From Peribacillus huizhouensis (lineage in GTDB: Bacteria > Bacillota > Bacilli > Bacillales > DSM-1321), in the NCBI RefSeq assembly GCF_014138605.1, contig NZ_JACJHX010000013.1, positions 1 to 64,000 on the forward strand: a stretch of 64,000 nucleotides of DNA, written 5' to 3'. This document shows positions 35,969-46,183 of the stretch, in pieces (position 1 is the first letter of the stretch; each line of letters opens with the position of its first letter). Position numbers and translations under genes: made by a program. The notes beneath the pieces were generated by a model. The model ran no database searches. It was given only the letters and a program-made list of their open reading frames with translations, and had not been told where the DNA came from.

Positions 35969-37021
35969 ATGGATGAACGATTTGCTACACCAAAATCAAT
36001 GAAAAAGGTCATTCTTCGTGTAATACGGACAACGCTGTTACAGCTTGGTAGTGCTACAAAAGTAGAACTTAGCAAGCTGTTAGGAATTAGCTTTCCCACA
36101 GTCAGCAAGATAATTGCTCAAATGGAACGAGATGGTGAGGTTTATGAAATCGGATTAGATGACTCTAGTGGAGGAAGAAGAGCAAAACGATATGAATTTA
36201 ATCCAGAGCATATGCTTGGTCTGGCTGTTTTTTTAGAGGAAAATGAAACAGTTTACGCAGTTTTTAATTGTGTTGGGGAAGTGAAAGAACACGGAACTAG
36301 AGCAAGCGTATTCCAAGATGCTTTCAATTCGTTGACAGAGTTATTACATAATATCCTATTAGAATTTCCGAAAATCACTTCAATCGCGATTGGTGTACCT
36401 GGTGCTGTCAATAACGGAAGAATCTTTCATATCCCTAATTATCAAAGTTTCCATGACTTTGAATTGAAAACATACTTTGAGGATCTGTTTTCGATACCTG
36501 TTGTTGTAGAAAATGACATGAATGCTGCAGTTCTAGGGTTTCAAAAAAGGAGTGGGGGAGAGGATAAACAATCGCTTGTATATTTGTATTCCGGGAAAAA
36601 TGGCCCAGGAGCTGGGATTCTTATTAATGGTGACGTTGTACGTGGAAGTACATTTTTTACTGGTGAAATTTCGTTCATGCCATTGTATGATAACCAGAAT
36701 TTCCATCAAGCCATGTACCAGGGAAACAAGAAGAATACAGAGAACCCTACAATTCATGAGAAACATGAGATTCAAGCTATTAGTCGCTTAATAGCTTCTC
36801 TTGTAGCCATTATTAATCCTCATACTGTCATTTTTTCAAAAGAGGAAATGAATCAGACAGTACTAAATCGAATTGCGATAGAAAGTGCTAAGTATGTACC
36901 AAAAGAACATCTTCCTGAGTTTATTATGAGTGATTGGAAACAAGACTATCTTCATGGATTGCAGCGACTTGCTATTGAACGGATGATTACTGGTATTCGG
37001 ATAGTTGATGAATTAGAGTGA
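35969..37021 (+). CDS. ROK-family regulator
   Basis: The 350-aa protein has an N-terminal helix-turn-helix (GSATKVELSKLLGISFPTVSKIIAQMERDGEV) and a ROK domain (SIAIGVPGAVNNGRIFHIPNY, VENDMNAAVLGF, GPGAGILINGDVVRG). The CxCGxxGC zinc motif of typical ROK repressors is absent, so this is a divergent member. ATG 35969 has only a weak site (AAGCTGGTG); GTG 35960 is the alternative. It precedes an MFS gene by 36 nt, and the two probably form one transcript. It likely responds to the sugar carried by that permease. Confidence 0.85.
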   Translation: MDERFATPKSMKKVILRVIRTTLLQLGSATKVELSKLLGISFPTVSKIIAQMERDGEVYEIGLDDSSGGRRAKRYEFNPEHMLGLAVFLEENETVYAVFNCVGEVKEHGTRASVFQDAFNSLTELLHNILLEFPKITSIAIGVPGAVNNGRIFHIPNYQSFHDFELKTYFEDLFSIPVVVENDMNAAVLGFQKRSGGEDKQSLVYLYSGKNGPGAGILINGDVVRGSTFFTGEISFMPLYDNQNFHQAMYQGNKKNTENPTIHEKHEIQAISRLIASLVAIINPHTVIFSKEEMNQTVLNRIAIESAKYVPKEHLPEFIMSDWKQDYLHGLQRLAIERMITGIRIVDELE

Positions 37022-37057
37022 GCAAAAAACACAAAGTTTAAACTATACAATGATTAA

Positions 37058-38305
37058 ATGAAAAATACAGGGGTGGGACTTATTATAGCTACTATATTTT
37101 TAGTAATCATATATATGGCGTTTATTAGCTTAGGTTTGCCAGATTCTATGTTAGGCGTTGCATGGCCGGTGATGCAATCAGATTTTGGGCAACCACTTGA
37201 AATTGCAGGCTTGCTTTTCATGGTAATTGCAGGCGGTACAATTATTTCAAGTTTAGCAAGCGGACCTGTTATTAAGCGGATGGGAACAGGTAATGTTACT
37301 TTAATTAGTGTATTTATGACTGCCATTGCACTATTAGGGTTTTCTTTTTCACCATCGCTCATATGGCTTTTTATATGCGCTGTTCCACTCGGCTTAGGTG
37401 CAGGGGCAGTCGATGCAGGATTAAACAACTATGTTGCTACACACTATAAAGCACATCATATGAGTTGGTTACATTGTTTCTGGGGAGTTGGCGCTTCTCT
37501 TGGACCGATTATAATGTCCCAGTTTATCACCACTCAAAATTCTTGGCGACATGGATATGTTGCCATTGCAGTTATTCAGTTTGCGTTGGTTTTACTCCTC
37601 TTTTTTACTCTTCCATTATGGAAACGAGTAGCACTAAGAAGTCATGGTGATTTTAGTGAAGAACAGGATAACAAAAGAATTGTTTCTCCTGATGAAACTA
37701 CGTTGAAGAATGTGAAACCTTTACAAATTAAAGGTGTAAAGTTTGCGCTCGTTTCTTTTTTATTTTATTCCGCTGTGGAAGCAACCATTGGGTTGTGGGG
37801 AAGTAGCTTTCTTGTAAATGTTAAGGGCATATCAGTAGCAGTGGCAGCTCAATGGGTTTCCTTATACTACGCTGGGATCACAGTAGGAAGATTAATTACA
37901 GGATTTATTACCTTGAAGGTGAGTAACCGTATTCTTATTCGTACAGGACAGATTATAGCATTAATTGGAGCTACTTTTCTTTTAATGCCCTTGCCAACTA
38001 ACTTTTCACTTGTAGGGTTTATTTTGATTGGCTTAGGATTGGCACCGATTTTTCCATGTATGTTACATGAAACACCTGCCCGTTTTGGAAAAGAACATTC
38101 TCAGTCTATTATGGGCTATCAAATGGCAATTGCCTATACAGGGAGTACTTTTTTGCCACCTATTCTTGGAATGATTGTTTCGTATTCCACAATGGAAATT
38201 TTCCCATTTTTTATTGTCGTGTACATAATCACTATGCTTCTTGGATCAGAAAAAGTAAATGCCTTAATGAAATTACGACTGTATGAAAAAAATGTTAATG
38301 CTTGA
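37058..38305 (+). CDS. MFS permease, probably for a sugar
   Basis: The 415-aa protein has twelve predicted membrane segments. LGLPDSMLGVAWPVMQSDF, VDAGLNNYVATHYKAHHMSWLHCFWGVGASLGP (in pieces) and IGLGLAPIFPCMLHETPARFG are marks of the FucP-like MFS group, which carries fucose and related sugars. The start has a poor ribosome binding site, so translation may depend on the ROK gene just upstream. No sugar kinase or hydrolase lies beside it. The substrate is unknown. Confidence 0.87.
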   Translation: MKNTGVGLIIATIFLVIIYMAFISLGLPDSMLGVAWPVMQSDFGQPLEIAGLLFMVIAGGTIISSLASGPVIKRMGTGNVTLISVFMTAIALLGFSFSPSLIWLFICAVPLGLGAGAVDAGLNNYVATHYKAHHMSWLHCFWGVGASLGPIIMSQFITTQNSWRHGYVAIAVIQFALVLLLFFTLPLWKRVALRSHGDFSEEQDNKRIVSPDETTLKNVKPLQIKGVKFALVSFLFYSAVEATIGLWGSSFLVNVKGISVAVAAQWVSLYYAGITVGRLITGFITLKVSNRILIRTGQIIALIGATFLLMPLPTNFSLVGFILIGLGLAPIFPCMLHETPARFGKEHSQSIMGYQMAIAYTGSTFLPPILGMIVSYSTMEIFPFFIVVYIITMLLGSEKVNALMKLRLYEKNVNA

Positions 38306-38545
38306 TTATATGAATACTAGTCTATGTATGAATGACTTATAATCTATTAAGTAGTCAATATTTTCATAACTAGTGATGGTTTATTCATTGGACAACTTAT
38401 CACCTTTCTTACATGGGCATAATGCAGTCAATAACTTTGTTTTTTGGTATAATCATTTAGTAGTTATATTTGCGAAAGAATAATGGAATGCTCTAAGGTA
38501 TAAATAATCAATATTATCTGAACTTGTAGGAATGGAGAGAAGCAA

Positions 38546-38926
38546 ATGATTAAAAAAGTTGGTCAAATTATGTTATATGTAAATAACCAAGATGATGCAT
38601 TAAAATTTTGGACAGAAAAAGTAGGGTTTAGTAAAATTTCTGAAGAAGACAATGGACAAGGATTGAGATGGATTGAAATTGCTCCAACAAAAGAAGCTGA
38701 AACGAGTTTCGTTCTCCATAACAAGGAATTCATTGCTAAAATGCAGCCGGAATTAAATCTACAAACACCATCAATAATGTTTTATTCGGAAAACCTGGAT
38801 ACATTATATAAAGACTTTTCCGATAATAATATCAAAGTCGGAGAAATTGTAAGTATGCCTTCTGGTAGAGTTTTTAACTTTGCTGATAATGAAGAAAATT
38901 ACTTTGCGATTATGGAAAAAAAGTGA
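38546..38926 (+). CDS. VOC-family protein (glyoxalase/bleomycin-resistance fold)
   Basis: The 126-aa protein holds one VOC domain of two beta-alpha-beta-beta-beta units: VGQIMLYVNNQDDALKFWTEKVGF and TPSIMFYSENLDTLYKDFSDN. It ends GRVFNFADNEENYFAIMEKK. The metal-binding His and Glu of true glyoxalase I are not clear, so binding or resistance roles are possible. GGAGAGAAGCAA precedes the ATG. It is a single gene. Confidence 0.85.
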   Translation: MIKKVGQIMLYVNNQDDALKFWTEKVGFSKISEEDNGQGLRWIEIAPTKEAETSFVLHNKEFIAKMQPELNLQTPSIMFYSENLDTLYKDFSDNNIKVGEIVSMPSGRVFNFADNEENYFAIMEKK

Positions 38927-38936
38927 ACATAAAAAA

Positions 38937-38972
38937 CTAACACCTCTAAAATACTAATTTTAGAGGTGTTAG
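38937..38972. terminator. Hairpin terminator after VOC gene
   Basis: CTAACACCTCTAAAAT pairs exactly with ATTTTAGAGGTGTTAG; there is little T-tract. A second hairpin, CCGTCC/GGACGG plus TTCTTTG, lies at 39003-39026. Confidence 0.75.
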
Positions 38973-39222
38973 TGTGGAACAACATTAAAACTTTTTTAAT
39001 ACCGTCCTTAATTGGACGGTTCTTTGTATTAATATAATATAACTTTGATACTGTCTTTTTTATTGAAAACGTGATAAAAGGATGTAAACTATAACTGATT
39101 CTTTTTGCATTCTGATTATAGGAAATTTTAGCGATGTGGCAAAGTGATAACGAGATTGATAAACGATAAATAAGAGCAAAATCAACTTGATCTAAGACTT
39201 ACCATTATTGAAAGGAGAAATT

Positions 39223-39612
39223 ATGAAAGCCCAAAAAACTACGTTTAAATCGATTGATGAATACATTGTGCAATTTCCTCTAGAGGTCCAGGAAATATTA
39301 AAAAAATTAAGAGAAGTAATAAAAGAGACTGCACCGGATGCAGAAGAAAAAATTAGTTATCAAATGCCTACATTTGTTTTACATAAAAATCTCGTGCATT
39401 TCGCTGCCTATAAAAATCACATCGGGTTCTATCCAACTTCTAGTGGAATTGCTGCTTTTAAACATGAATTATCCGAATATAAAGGAGCAAAAGGGTCTGT
39501 ACAGTTTCAGATTGACAAACCGTTGCCTTATGAACTAATTAAACAGATCGTTAAATTTAGAATTGCTGAGAATATAAAGCAAGCAGAAGACAAATTGAAA
39601 AAGAAGAAATAA
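39223..39612 (+). CDS. DUF1801 protein, YdhG-like
   Basis: The 129-aa protein fits DUF1801 (YdhG/YobT-type): FKSIDEYIVQFPLEVQEILKKLREVI, then ETAPDAEEKISYQMPTF, HFAAYKNHIGFYPTS and KGSVQFQIDKPLPYELI. Some members are described as frataxin-like iron chaperones; this is unproven here. GAAAGGAGAAATT precedes ATG 39223; a TTG 15 nt upstream is less likely. Single gene. Confidence 0.87.
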   Translation: MKAQKTTFKSIDEYIVQFPLEVQEILKKLREVIKETAPDAEEKISYQMPTFVLHKNLVHFAAYKNHIGFYPTSSGIAAFKHELSEYKGAKGSVQFQIDKPLPYELIKQIVKFRIAENIKQAEDKLKKKK

Positions 39613-39923
39613 TTTAAAAAATTCCGGTTGGGATAATTGAAATGGATAAATAAAAAAACGGGTACTGAATCTAATAGAGAATTTCCTTTTAAGAATATTA
39701 AATTTGCGTTCAGATAATAGCTTACTTTTAGTTAAAAAAGCAAAGTCGAAATAATATCTGTAGTTAGGAATAAATTAAGGGTAGTTTAACAAGTAATAAA
39801 TGTCAGTCATAGATAGTCAAAATGCCGCTATATTTCTTGTTATCAGAGAACGAAACTTTTGTGGTATTTGATTCGGCTTTTTTAGTTTACTTAGATTATG
39901 TAATAAATTATATTTTAAATTAT

Positions 39924-39951
39924 TTGACAATTAACTTAATAATGGTACTAT
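39924..39951 (+). promoter_or_regulatory. Sigma-A promoter of the thi operon
   Basis: TTGACA (39924-39929) and TACTAT (39946-39951) are 16 nt apart. Upstream, 39613-39923 shows no gene. Confidence 0.7.
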
Positions 39952-39979
39952 AGATGAAAATAAACTAAATATTAACATA

Positions 39980-40096
39980 TACCACTAGGGGTGCTTTACT
40001 GGTAAAGAACAATATTACCGAAAAAGCTGAGATTAAAGTATTGCTTTAAGACCCTTAGAACTTGATCTGGTTTATACCAGCGTAGGGAAGTGGTGG
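39980..40096 (+). promoter_or_regulatory. TPP riboswitch upstream of tenI-thiOSGF
   Basis: The motif blocks ACTAGGGGTGC, GCTGAGATTAAAG, ACCCTTAGAACTTGATCTGG, TTATACCAGCGTAGGGAAGTGG (last block in two parts) are in order. A P3 side stem is enlarged by GGTAA/TTACC (about 40001-40019). Confidence 0.95.
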
Positions 40097-40130
40097 CGTC
40101 GAAAATAGGTTTGTGTATTTTATTAAGACC

Positions 40131-40172
40131 AGCCACTTTCTTTATGAATTTAGAGAAAGTGGCTTTTTTATT
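40131..40172 (+). terminator. Riboswitch-controlled terminator of the thi operon
   Basis: AGCCACTTTCT pairs with AGAAAGTGGCT, followed by six T. GAAGTGG at the end of the aptamer can pair with the left arm. Nothing was recognised in 40173-40440. Confidence 0.85.
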
Positions 40173-40440
40173 TTGTTTAACACTTTGATACAGATAACGA
40201 TTAGGGGGGATTTGCCCGTAACTGACTTTGTATTGTTAGTATGTAGCATAATTTGGTCCAGTTTTTTATGAAAATATTAGTTAGTCGAGGCTCAGTTTTT
40301 TGTATATTTGTAAGAAATAGAATGATGAAACAACCCTTTATCCTATGTGGTAGACGTTAGTAGTTGTTGCACATGATTTTGTTTTCAATTATTAACTTAT
40401 TAGTTCACGAAAATTGGATTTTCTGTTAAGGAGTTTTTTT

Positions 40441-41052
40441 ATGAGTGTACCTGAATTGCATATTATTTCTACTGGTAAGCAGCAAATTACAAAGTTCGTT
40501 GAGATTGCATCTGAAATTCATGAGTATATTGATTTCATCCATCTTAGAGAAAAGCATATGAGTGCAGCACAACTCTATCAAGCTGTAACTTTGTTATGTG
40601 AAAGGAATATACCGCTCTCTAAAATCATTGTGAATGACAGAGTAGATGTAGCATGGAGCCAGCAAGCTTATGGTGTCCAGTTAGCGTTTCATAGTTTAGA
40701 TGTCAGCGTTGTAAAACAAGCATTCCCAGGAATTCGAGTGGGGCGTTCTATTCATTCCTTTGATGAAGCACAAACTGTTTTTGAAAAAGGAGCAGACTTC
40801 GCAATTTATGGACACGTTTTTCCTACCAATTCCAAATCAGGTTTACCACCTAAAGGTGTAGAAGAACTTAAAGAGATCACGATGAATATGAAACTACCAA
40901 TTATTGCAATTGGCGGGATTACACCTTCCAATAGTGAACTATTAATTAATGCTGGAGCAAAAGGGATAGCTGTAATGTCTGGTGTATTGGATGCAAAGAG
41001 TCCAGTTCAGGCTGTTAAAGAATATTGCAGGTCGTTAGGGAAGGGGAGATAA
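40441..41052 (+). CDS. tenI: Thiazole tautomerase TenI
   Basis: TenI aromatises the thiazole product of ThiG during thiamine synthesis. The 203-aa protein is a ThiE-like barrel with DFIHLREKHM, IIVNDRVDVA, GVQLAFHSLDV, GRSIHSFDEA, and YGHVFPTNSKSG, whose His is the tautomerase residue in B. subtilis TenI. The ThiE lysine/arginine set for pyrophosphate is only partly present, so TenI is preferred to ThiE. ATG 40441 follows AAGGAG. It begins a five-gene thiazole operon and ends 3 nt before thiO. Confidence 0.9.
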   Translation: MSVPELHIISTGKQQITKFVEIASEIHEYIDFIHLREKHMSAAQLYQAVTLLCERNIPLSKIIVNDRVDVAWSQQAYGVQLAFHSLDVSVVKQAFPGIRVGRSIHSFDEAQTVFEKGADFAIYGHVFPTNSKSGLPPKGVEELKEITMNMKLPIIAIGGITPSNSELLINAGAKGIAVMSGVLDAKSPVQAVKEYCRSLGKGR

Positions 41053-41055
41053 GTT

Positions 41056-42174
41056 GTGAGATCCATATACGATGCAATTGTTGTAGGTGGTGGCGTTATT
41101 GGGGGATCGATTGCTTATCATTTAGCTAAAAGAGGTAAACAAGTTCTTCTGTTAGAAAAAGATCGACTTGCTTGTCAGGCATCTAGTGCAGCTGCAGGAA
41201 TGTTAGGGGCACAAGCGGAGCTAAGCGCAAGTAACCCTCTTTTACCATTAGCAAAAAAGAGCAGGGAGATGTTTCCAACACTTTCAGCTGAATTAAAAGA
41301 ATTCTCAGGGATCGATATTGAATTCATAAACAAGGGATTGTTAAAGGTAGCACTGACAAACGAGCAAGAAACAGAGTTAAAGAACTTGATAAATAGCCAA
41401 AGTTGGACAGGAGAGGAAGAGTGGCTTTCGACCACTGAAATTAAAAAAATAGAGCCACTCATATCTGATGATATTAGAGGTGCTATGTATATTCCTCGAG
41501 ATGGTCAAGTCTCGCCATATCATCTTTCAATAGCATTTGCAAAATCAGCTGCTATGCTTGGGGCAGAAATTAAGGAATTCATCCAAGTGAGAGATTTATT
41601 GTTCGAGGATAACCGAGTAAAAGGAGTTTACACGAATGAAGGGGAATTTTTTAGTGAAAATGTCATTGTAGCAAGTGGAACATGGAGCAAATTTCTACTT
41701 GAGAAGGTTGGGGTCAAAATTGATACATATCCAATAAAAGGGGAATGTTTCTCGATTATGACACATCGTCCATTGCTTGAAAAAACGATTTTTTCTCATG
41801 GATGCTATTTAGTACCTAAAATTGGCGGGAGAATAATCGTTGGTGCAACAGAGAAGCCACATACGTTCGACCAAAGAGTAAGCATCGATGGTATTTCAGC
41901 ATTAATGGAAAAAGCAAAGCGTTTACTCCCGGCTATTAAAGACACAGAGTTCGAACGAGCATGGGCTGGGCTCCGCCCCCAAACTGGGGATGGTCTTCCT
42001 TATATAGACGAACATCCAGAATTTCATGGACTATTTATTGCAACGGGTCACTATCGAAATGGAATACTCCTATCTCCGATTACGGGCCAAATTGTTGCAG
42101 ATTTAGTAGAAAGAAACGCTTCATCTGAATGCTCTGCATTTCGAGTGGATCGTACATATCAAATAAATTATTAG
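41056..42174 (+). CDS. thiO: Glycine oxidase ThiO
   Basis: ThiO oxidises glycine to the iminoacetate (dehydroglycine) used for the thiazole ring. The 372-aa flavoprotein has AIVVGGGVIGGSIAYHLAKRG near the N-terminus, LACQASSAAAGMLGAQAE, and the C-terminal ERAWAGLRPQTGDGLPYIDE and ATGHYRNGILLSPITG motifs of this family. GTG 41056 starts it, with GGGGAG within the end of tenI. Position tenI-thiO-thiS-thiG-thiF matches the B. subtilis order. Confidence 0.95.
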   Translation: MRSIYDAIVVGGGVIGGSIAYHLAKRGKQVLLLEKDRLACQASSAAAGMLGAQAELSASNPLLPLAKKSREMFPTLSAELKEFSGIDIEFINKGLLKVALTNEQETELKNLINSQSWTGEEEWLSTTEIKKIEPLISDDIRGAMYIPRDGQVSPYHLSIAFAKSAAMLGAEIKEFIQVRDLLFEDNRVKGVYTNEGEFFSENVIVASGTWSKFLLEKVGVKIDTYPIKGECFSIMTHRPLLEKTIFSHGCYLVPKIGGRIIVGATEKPHTFDQRVSIDGISALMEKAKRLLPAIKDTEFERAWAGLRPQTGDGLPYIDEHPEFHGLFIATGHYRNGILLSPITGQIVADLVERNASSECSAFRVDRTYQINY

Positions 42175-42185
42175 GGGTGTAAGGA

Positions 42186-42389
42186 TTGGAAATAGTTATT
42201 AATGGTGAAAAATTAGAAATTCCTATTGATGTGGCAACTGTTTCAGAGCTTTTGCAACATTATGGCTTAAATCAAAAAGTCGTGATTGTAGAATTAAACA
42301 ATGAAATATTAGAAAAAGGAAATCACCAAGAAACACTTTTGTCAAACGGAGACAGAGTGGAAATGGTACATTTTGTAGGAGGCGGATGA
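42186..42389 (+). CDS. thiS: Sulfur carrier protein ThiS
   Basis: The 67-aa ubiquitin-like protein ends in HFVGGG, the Gly-Gly tail that ThiF adenylates and that carries sulfur as a thiocarboxylate. [11 protein letters not shown] starts the fold. It begins at TTG 42186 after GTGTAAGGA, 11 nt after thiO, and ends one base before thiG. Confidence 0.95.
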   Translation: MEIVINGEKLEIPIDVATVSELLQHYGLNQKVVIVELNNEILEKGNHQETLLSNGDRVEMVHFVGGG

Positions 42390-42390
42390 T

Positions 42391-43158
42391 ATGTTGAGAA
42401 TAGGACCTTTTGAATTTTCTTCAAGATTATTATTAGGAACTGGGAAGTATCCAAATTTCGATGTTCAAAAGAAAGCAGTAGATGTTTCGGAAGCGGAAAT
42501 TTTAACGTTTGCTGTTCGGAGAATGAATATTTTCGAAGCAAGCCAACCGAATTTTTTAGAAAACCTCGATCTTAAAAAATATACATTACTTCCAAATACA
42601 GCAGGCGCCAAAACAGCAAAAGAGGCGGTTCGGATTGCAAAACTGGCTAAAGCATCAGGACTTTGTGACATGATAAAAGTAGAACTGATTGGTTGTCAAA
42701 AAACATTATTACCTGACCCAATTGAAACAATAAAGGCATCAGAAGAGTTGGTAAAAGAAGGATTTATTGTTTTACCATATACTTCAGATGATGTTGTCCT
42801 AGCGAAACATTTAGAAGATTTAGGCTGTCACGCGATTATGCCCGGAGCTTCGCCAATTGGGTCTGGACAAGGAATAATGAATCCTCTTAACCTACGATTT
42901 ATTATTGAACAGACCACAGTTCCTGTTATTATCGATGCTGGAATCGGCACTCCTTCAGATGCTGCAATTGCCATGGAATTGGGGGCAGATGGAGTTCTTC
43001 TAAACACGGCTGTATCTGGGGCCAAAGATCCAATCAAAATGGCAGAGGCAATGAAGCTTGCGATTAAAGCTGGCCGACTTGGGTTCGAAGCAGGAAGAAT
43101 CGCGAGAAAAGAATATGGTCAAGCAAGCAGTCCGGTTGAAGGAATGAGCATTGGATGA
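42391..43158 (+). CDS. thiG: Thiazole synthase ThiG
   Basis: ThiG joins 1-deoxyxylulose 5-phosphate, dehydroglycine and ThiS sulfur to make the thiazole. The 255-aa barrel has [39 protein letters not shown] (Schiff-base lysine), [12 protein letters not shown] and [29 protein letters not shown] in pieces. AGGCGGATGAT precedes the ATG. Its TGA overlaps the thiF ATG as ATGA, so the two are translationally coupled. Confidence 0.96.
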   Translation: MLRIGPFEFSSRLLLGTGKYPNFDVQKKAVDVSEAEILTFAVRRMNIFEASQPNFLENLDLKKYTLLPNTAGAKTAKEAVRIAKLAKASGLCDMIKVELIGCQKTLLPDPIETIKASEELVKEGFIVLPYTSDDVVLAKHLEDLGCHAIMPGASPIGSGQGIMNPLNLRFIIEQTTVPVIIDAGIGTPSDAAIAMELGADGVLLNTAVSGAKDPIKMAEAMKLAIKAGRLGFEAGRIARKEYGQASSPVEGMSIG

Positions 43159-44174
43159 GTGAACGCTATTCACGTCAAGAATTATTTACGCCCATTGGAG
43201 TAAAGGGACAAGAGAGAATTCGTAATAAACATGTTTTGATAATTGGTGCTGGAGCTTTAGGAACTGGAAGCGCAGAGAACTTAGTACGGGCAGGAATCGG
43301 ATCGTTAACGATTGTCGACAGAGATTATGTGGAGTGGAGTAATTTACAAAGACAGCAGCTTTTTTGTGAAAACGATGCCAAAAAACGACTACCAAAAGCA
43401 ATCGCTGCAAAGAACCGATTAAAATTATTGAATTCGGATGTAAACATTACATCGCTTATAGCGGATGTATCAGTTGAAGAATTAGAGCAACTCATTGACG
43501 GTGTAGATTTAATTATGGATGCTACCGATAATTTTGAAACAAGAATGATTATTAATGATATTTCACAAAAACACAATATACCTTGGATTTATGGTGCTTG
43601 CGTAGGAAGCTATGGAATCAGTTATACGATTATACCGAGGATAACACCTTGCTTACATTGTTTAATGGAGGACATCCCTTTGGGTGGCTTAACTTGTGAT
43701 ACGGCTGGAATTATAAGTCCTGTTGTGCAAACCGTTGTTGCTTATCAAACAGTAGAAGCGTTAAAAATCCTTGTGGAAGATTATGAAGCTCTAAGAAACA
43801 AAATTGTTTCATTTGATCTTTGGAAAAACGAACATTCAGCTATTCGTGTAGCGCATGTAAAAAAAGATTCCTGTCTATCATGCGGAACACACAGAACTTA
43901 TCCATATTTATCATATCAAAATCGAACGAAAACAGCTGTATTTTGTGGTAGAGATTCCGTGCAGATTCGCCCGGCGGTAAAGACTGATAGAGACCTAGCA
44001 CAACTTGAAAAAATCCTACTTGCACAAAAAGGTGAGATTGAAAGAAACCCATATTTACTTTCCTTCACAATTGGTTCTCATCGATTAGTTGTTTTTAAAG
44101 ATGGTCGTGCTATGATTCATGGAACAAATGATATTTCTGTAGCAAAATCATTGTATCATCGTTATTTAAGTTGA
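43155..44174 (+). CDS. thiF: ThiS adenylyltransferase ThiF
   Basis: ThiF activates the C-terminus of ThiS with ATP before sulfur transfer. The 339-aa E1-like protein has [51 protein letters not shown] and zinc cysteines in CLHC and CLSC. Last gene of the operon; a terminator directly after it was not obvious. Confidence 0.95.
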   Translation: MSERYSRQELFTPIGVKGQERIRNKHVLIIGAGALGTGSAENLVRAGIGSLTIVDRDYVEWSNLQRQQLFCENDAKKRLPKAIAAKNRLKLLNSDVNITSLIADVSVEELEQLIDGVDLIMDATDNFETRMIINDISQKHNIPWIYGACVGSYGISYTIIPRITPCLHCLMEDIPLGGLTCDTAGIISPVVQTVVAYQTVEALKILVEDYEALRNKIVSFDLWKNEHSAIRVAHVKKDSCLSCGTHRTYPYLSYQNRTKTAVFCGRDSVQIRPAVKTDRDLAQLEKILLAQKGEIERNPYLLSFTIGSHRLVVFKDGRAMIHGTNDISVAKSLYHRYLS

Positions 44175-44302
44175 TTTTTGATAAATTTTTATATAATTTC
44201 CTAGTAATGATAAGGTATAGAGAAGAATTCAGCAATTATCACATAAGCAGAATGACTAATAAGTCATAGGTTGTACAATTCCTTTGATAAGCAACCATTT
44301 AG

Positions 44303-44605
44303 TTGCTCATAATTGATGTCAGCGGAGAATTTAGGTGGATTACGCTAGTCTCTCCCGAGGAGCATGATGGTATTGAGCTTTTGCTCGAACCCAATAGTCA
44401 TCCAGCAGCCAAAGAGTACCAAAAGAAGCTATTTGAAGAAGGCTTACCTGTAACAATGTTTGGTGTTGAAGATGTTCGCAAAGAGTGCGATAGGTTATTG
44501 AATCACAGCGTGAAGTTTACTATAGAGCCGACAGAAATGGGCGAAGTCACAATAGCTGTCTTCGACGATACATGTGGAAACCTTATACAGATAATACAGA
44601 AGTAA
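44303..44605 (+). pseudogene. VOC-family protein, 5'-truncated
   Basis: The frame codes for FRWITLVSPEEHDGIELLLEPN, then KLFEEGLPVTMFGVEDV and MGEVTIAVFDDTCGNLIQI. This is the second half plus of a ~125-aa VOC protein. The first ~40 residues, including the first metal ligand, are missing and no ribosome binding site precedes the frame. I regard it as a relic. Confidence 0.7.
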
Positions 44606-44614
44606 CTTTATGTA

Positions 44615-44648
44615 AAACCCTGTCCTAATTTTAGGACGGGGTTTAACG
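44615..44648 (+). terminator. Intrinsic terminator
   Basis: AAACCCTGTCCTA pairs with TAGGACGGGGTTT around ATTT. An R2-like repeat (ACAAACGAAGCAGTTTACTTGG) follows at 44756-44777. Confidence 0.75.
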
Positions 44649-44868
44649 TGTTTAATGTTTAAATATAAATAATATTGTGAATTCTTCACTTAAACTAATG
44701 GGTGCTTCAGCAAGATATGCAGGTTGATTCGGCAACCTTTTCTTATTCTTATTCGACAAACGAAGCAGTTTACTTGGATAAGATTATGATAAAATTGAAA
44801 AGTATAGAAGACGAAAAAGAATATTACAATTAAATGTGTATTAATATTAAGGAAGGAATTACAAAACT

Positions 44869-45576
44869 ATGGATTTCGAAACAGTTATGCGGGAGCTTGA
44901 ATCTTTGGGCAAGGAACGAATGAAAAAAATGTACATATCCAATGGTGCACACGAGCCGCTTTTTGGCGTGGCTACAGGCGCTATGAAACCAATCGCAAAG
45001 AAAATAAAAATAAATCAACGTTTAGCTGAGGAGCTTTATGCTACTGGTAACTATGATGCAATGTATTTTGCAGGCATTATTGCAGACCCAAAAGCAATGA
45101 CAGAGTCGGATTTTGATCGCTGGATGGATGCAGCATATTTTTATATGCTGTCCGATTATGTGGTAGCAGTAACATTATCTGAGTCAGATATTGCACAAGA
45201 CGTTGCCGATAAATGGATTGCAAGCGGTCAGGAGCTGAGAATGTCAGCGGGATGGAGCTGTTACTGTTGGCTTTTAGGGAATCGCCCAGACAATGAATTT
45301 TCTGAAAGCAAGATTTCCAATATGCTCGATATTGTAAAAAATGCGATTCATGATTCGCCAGAACGAACGAAATCTGCTATGAATAATTTTCTATACACCG
45401 TGGGGATTTCATATTTACCACTAAATGAAAAGGCAATTGAGACCGCAACGGAAGTAGGTACAGTAGAAGTTAAGCGGGAAAAGAAAAAGAGCAGTTACCT
45501 AAACGCTAACGAAAGTATTCAAAAAGAAATTGATAAAGGAAAGCTAGGTTTCAAACGCAAATATGTAAGATGTTAA
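44869..45576 (+). CDS. DNA alkylation repair protein, AlkD-like
   Basis: The 235-aa all-helical protein has HEAT-like repeats: ELYATGNYDAMYFAGIIADP, DRWMDAAYFYMLSDYVVAVTLSE and WSCYCWLLGNRPDNEF. It matches the AlkD/YhaZ-type family of DNA glycosylases that remove bulky or charged alkyl bases without base flipping. The catalytic Trp/Asp pair cannot be confirmed by eye. AAGGAAGGAATTAC precedes the ATG. Single gene. Confidence 0.82.
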   Translation: MDFETVMRELESLGKERMKKMYISNGAHEPLFGVATGAMKPIAKKIKINQRLAEELYATGNYDAMYFAGIIADPKAMTESDFDRWMDAAYFYMLSDYVVAVTLSESDIAQDVADKWIASGQELRMSAGWSCYCWLLGNRPDNEFSESKISNMLDIVKNAIHDSPERTKSAMNNFLYTVGISYLPLNEKAIETATEVGTVEVKREKKKSSYLNANESIQKEIDKGKLGFKRKYVRC

Positions 45577-45588
45577 AATTTAGCTTTG

Positions 45589-45628
45589 CATAGAGGTGTT
45601 GATCCAAGAAGGATTGACGCTCTTTTTG
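45589..45628 (+). terminator. Probable terminator after AlkD-like gene
   Basis: AGAG...GATCC and GGAT...CTCT can pair imperfectly, followed by TTTTTG. An R2-type repeat (ACTAACGAAGTAGTTTGGTTG) follows at 45642-45662. Confidence 0.5.
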
Positions 45629-45775
45629 TTGAAGTTACTGAACTAACGAAGTAGTTTGGTTGAAGAATGATTTTTGATTCTAGTTACCGAATTATTTAAA
45701 TTACCAATCAAGATCCAGGTGCGGTGCGAGGGGTCATCTCAGTCACAAAACTACTAAGGTAAAAAAATTGCTAAA

Positions 45776-46183
45776 ATGAAAGAAGTGAAGGTTTTGATTA
45801 AATATAAATGTCTCCATCATGTAAGTCTTTCTGTGACAAATTTGGAAAGAGCAAAAGAATTCTATGGTAAAATTTTATGTTTAAAAGAAATACAGCGTCC
45901 TGATTTTGATTTTCCAGGTGCTTGGTATGAAATAGAGGGACATCAACTTCACTTGATAGTTGATCCCTCTTCACAGACGATTCGTAAGGATAAAAGCTTA
46001 TCTAGCAGAGAAGGTCACTTTGCCCTTCGAGTCGAGAACTACTATGACACTCTTAAATGGTTAAAACAGAATGAAGTTGAAATCCTTGAAAAACCAAATG
46101 GAAAAAGTGGATTCGCACAAATTTTCTGTGCTGACCCAGATGGTAATTTGATTGAACTAAATGTTTATCAAAAAGATCTATAA
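45776..46183 (+). CDS. VOC-family protein
   Basis: The protein of up to 135 aa has a complete VOC domain: CLHHVSLSVTNLERAKEFYG, LHLIVDP, HFALRVENYYDTLKWLKQ and FCADPDGNLIELNVY. Candidate metal residues (His in LHHV, His in GHFALRV, Glu in IELN) fit the glyoxalase pattern. ATG 45776 lacks a strong site. TTG 45794 sits 8-10 nt after GAAGTGAAGG and could be the real start (129 aa). Function unknown. Confidence 0.82.
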   Translation: MKEVKVLIKYKCLHHVSLSVTNLERAKEFYGKILCLKEIQRPDFDFPGAWYEIEGHQLHLIVDPSSQTIRKDKSLSSREGHFALRVENYYDTLKWLKQNEVEILEKPNGKSGFAQIFCADPDGNLIELNVYQKDL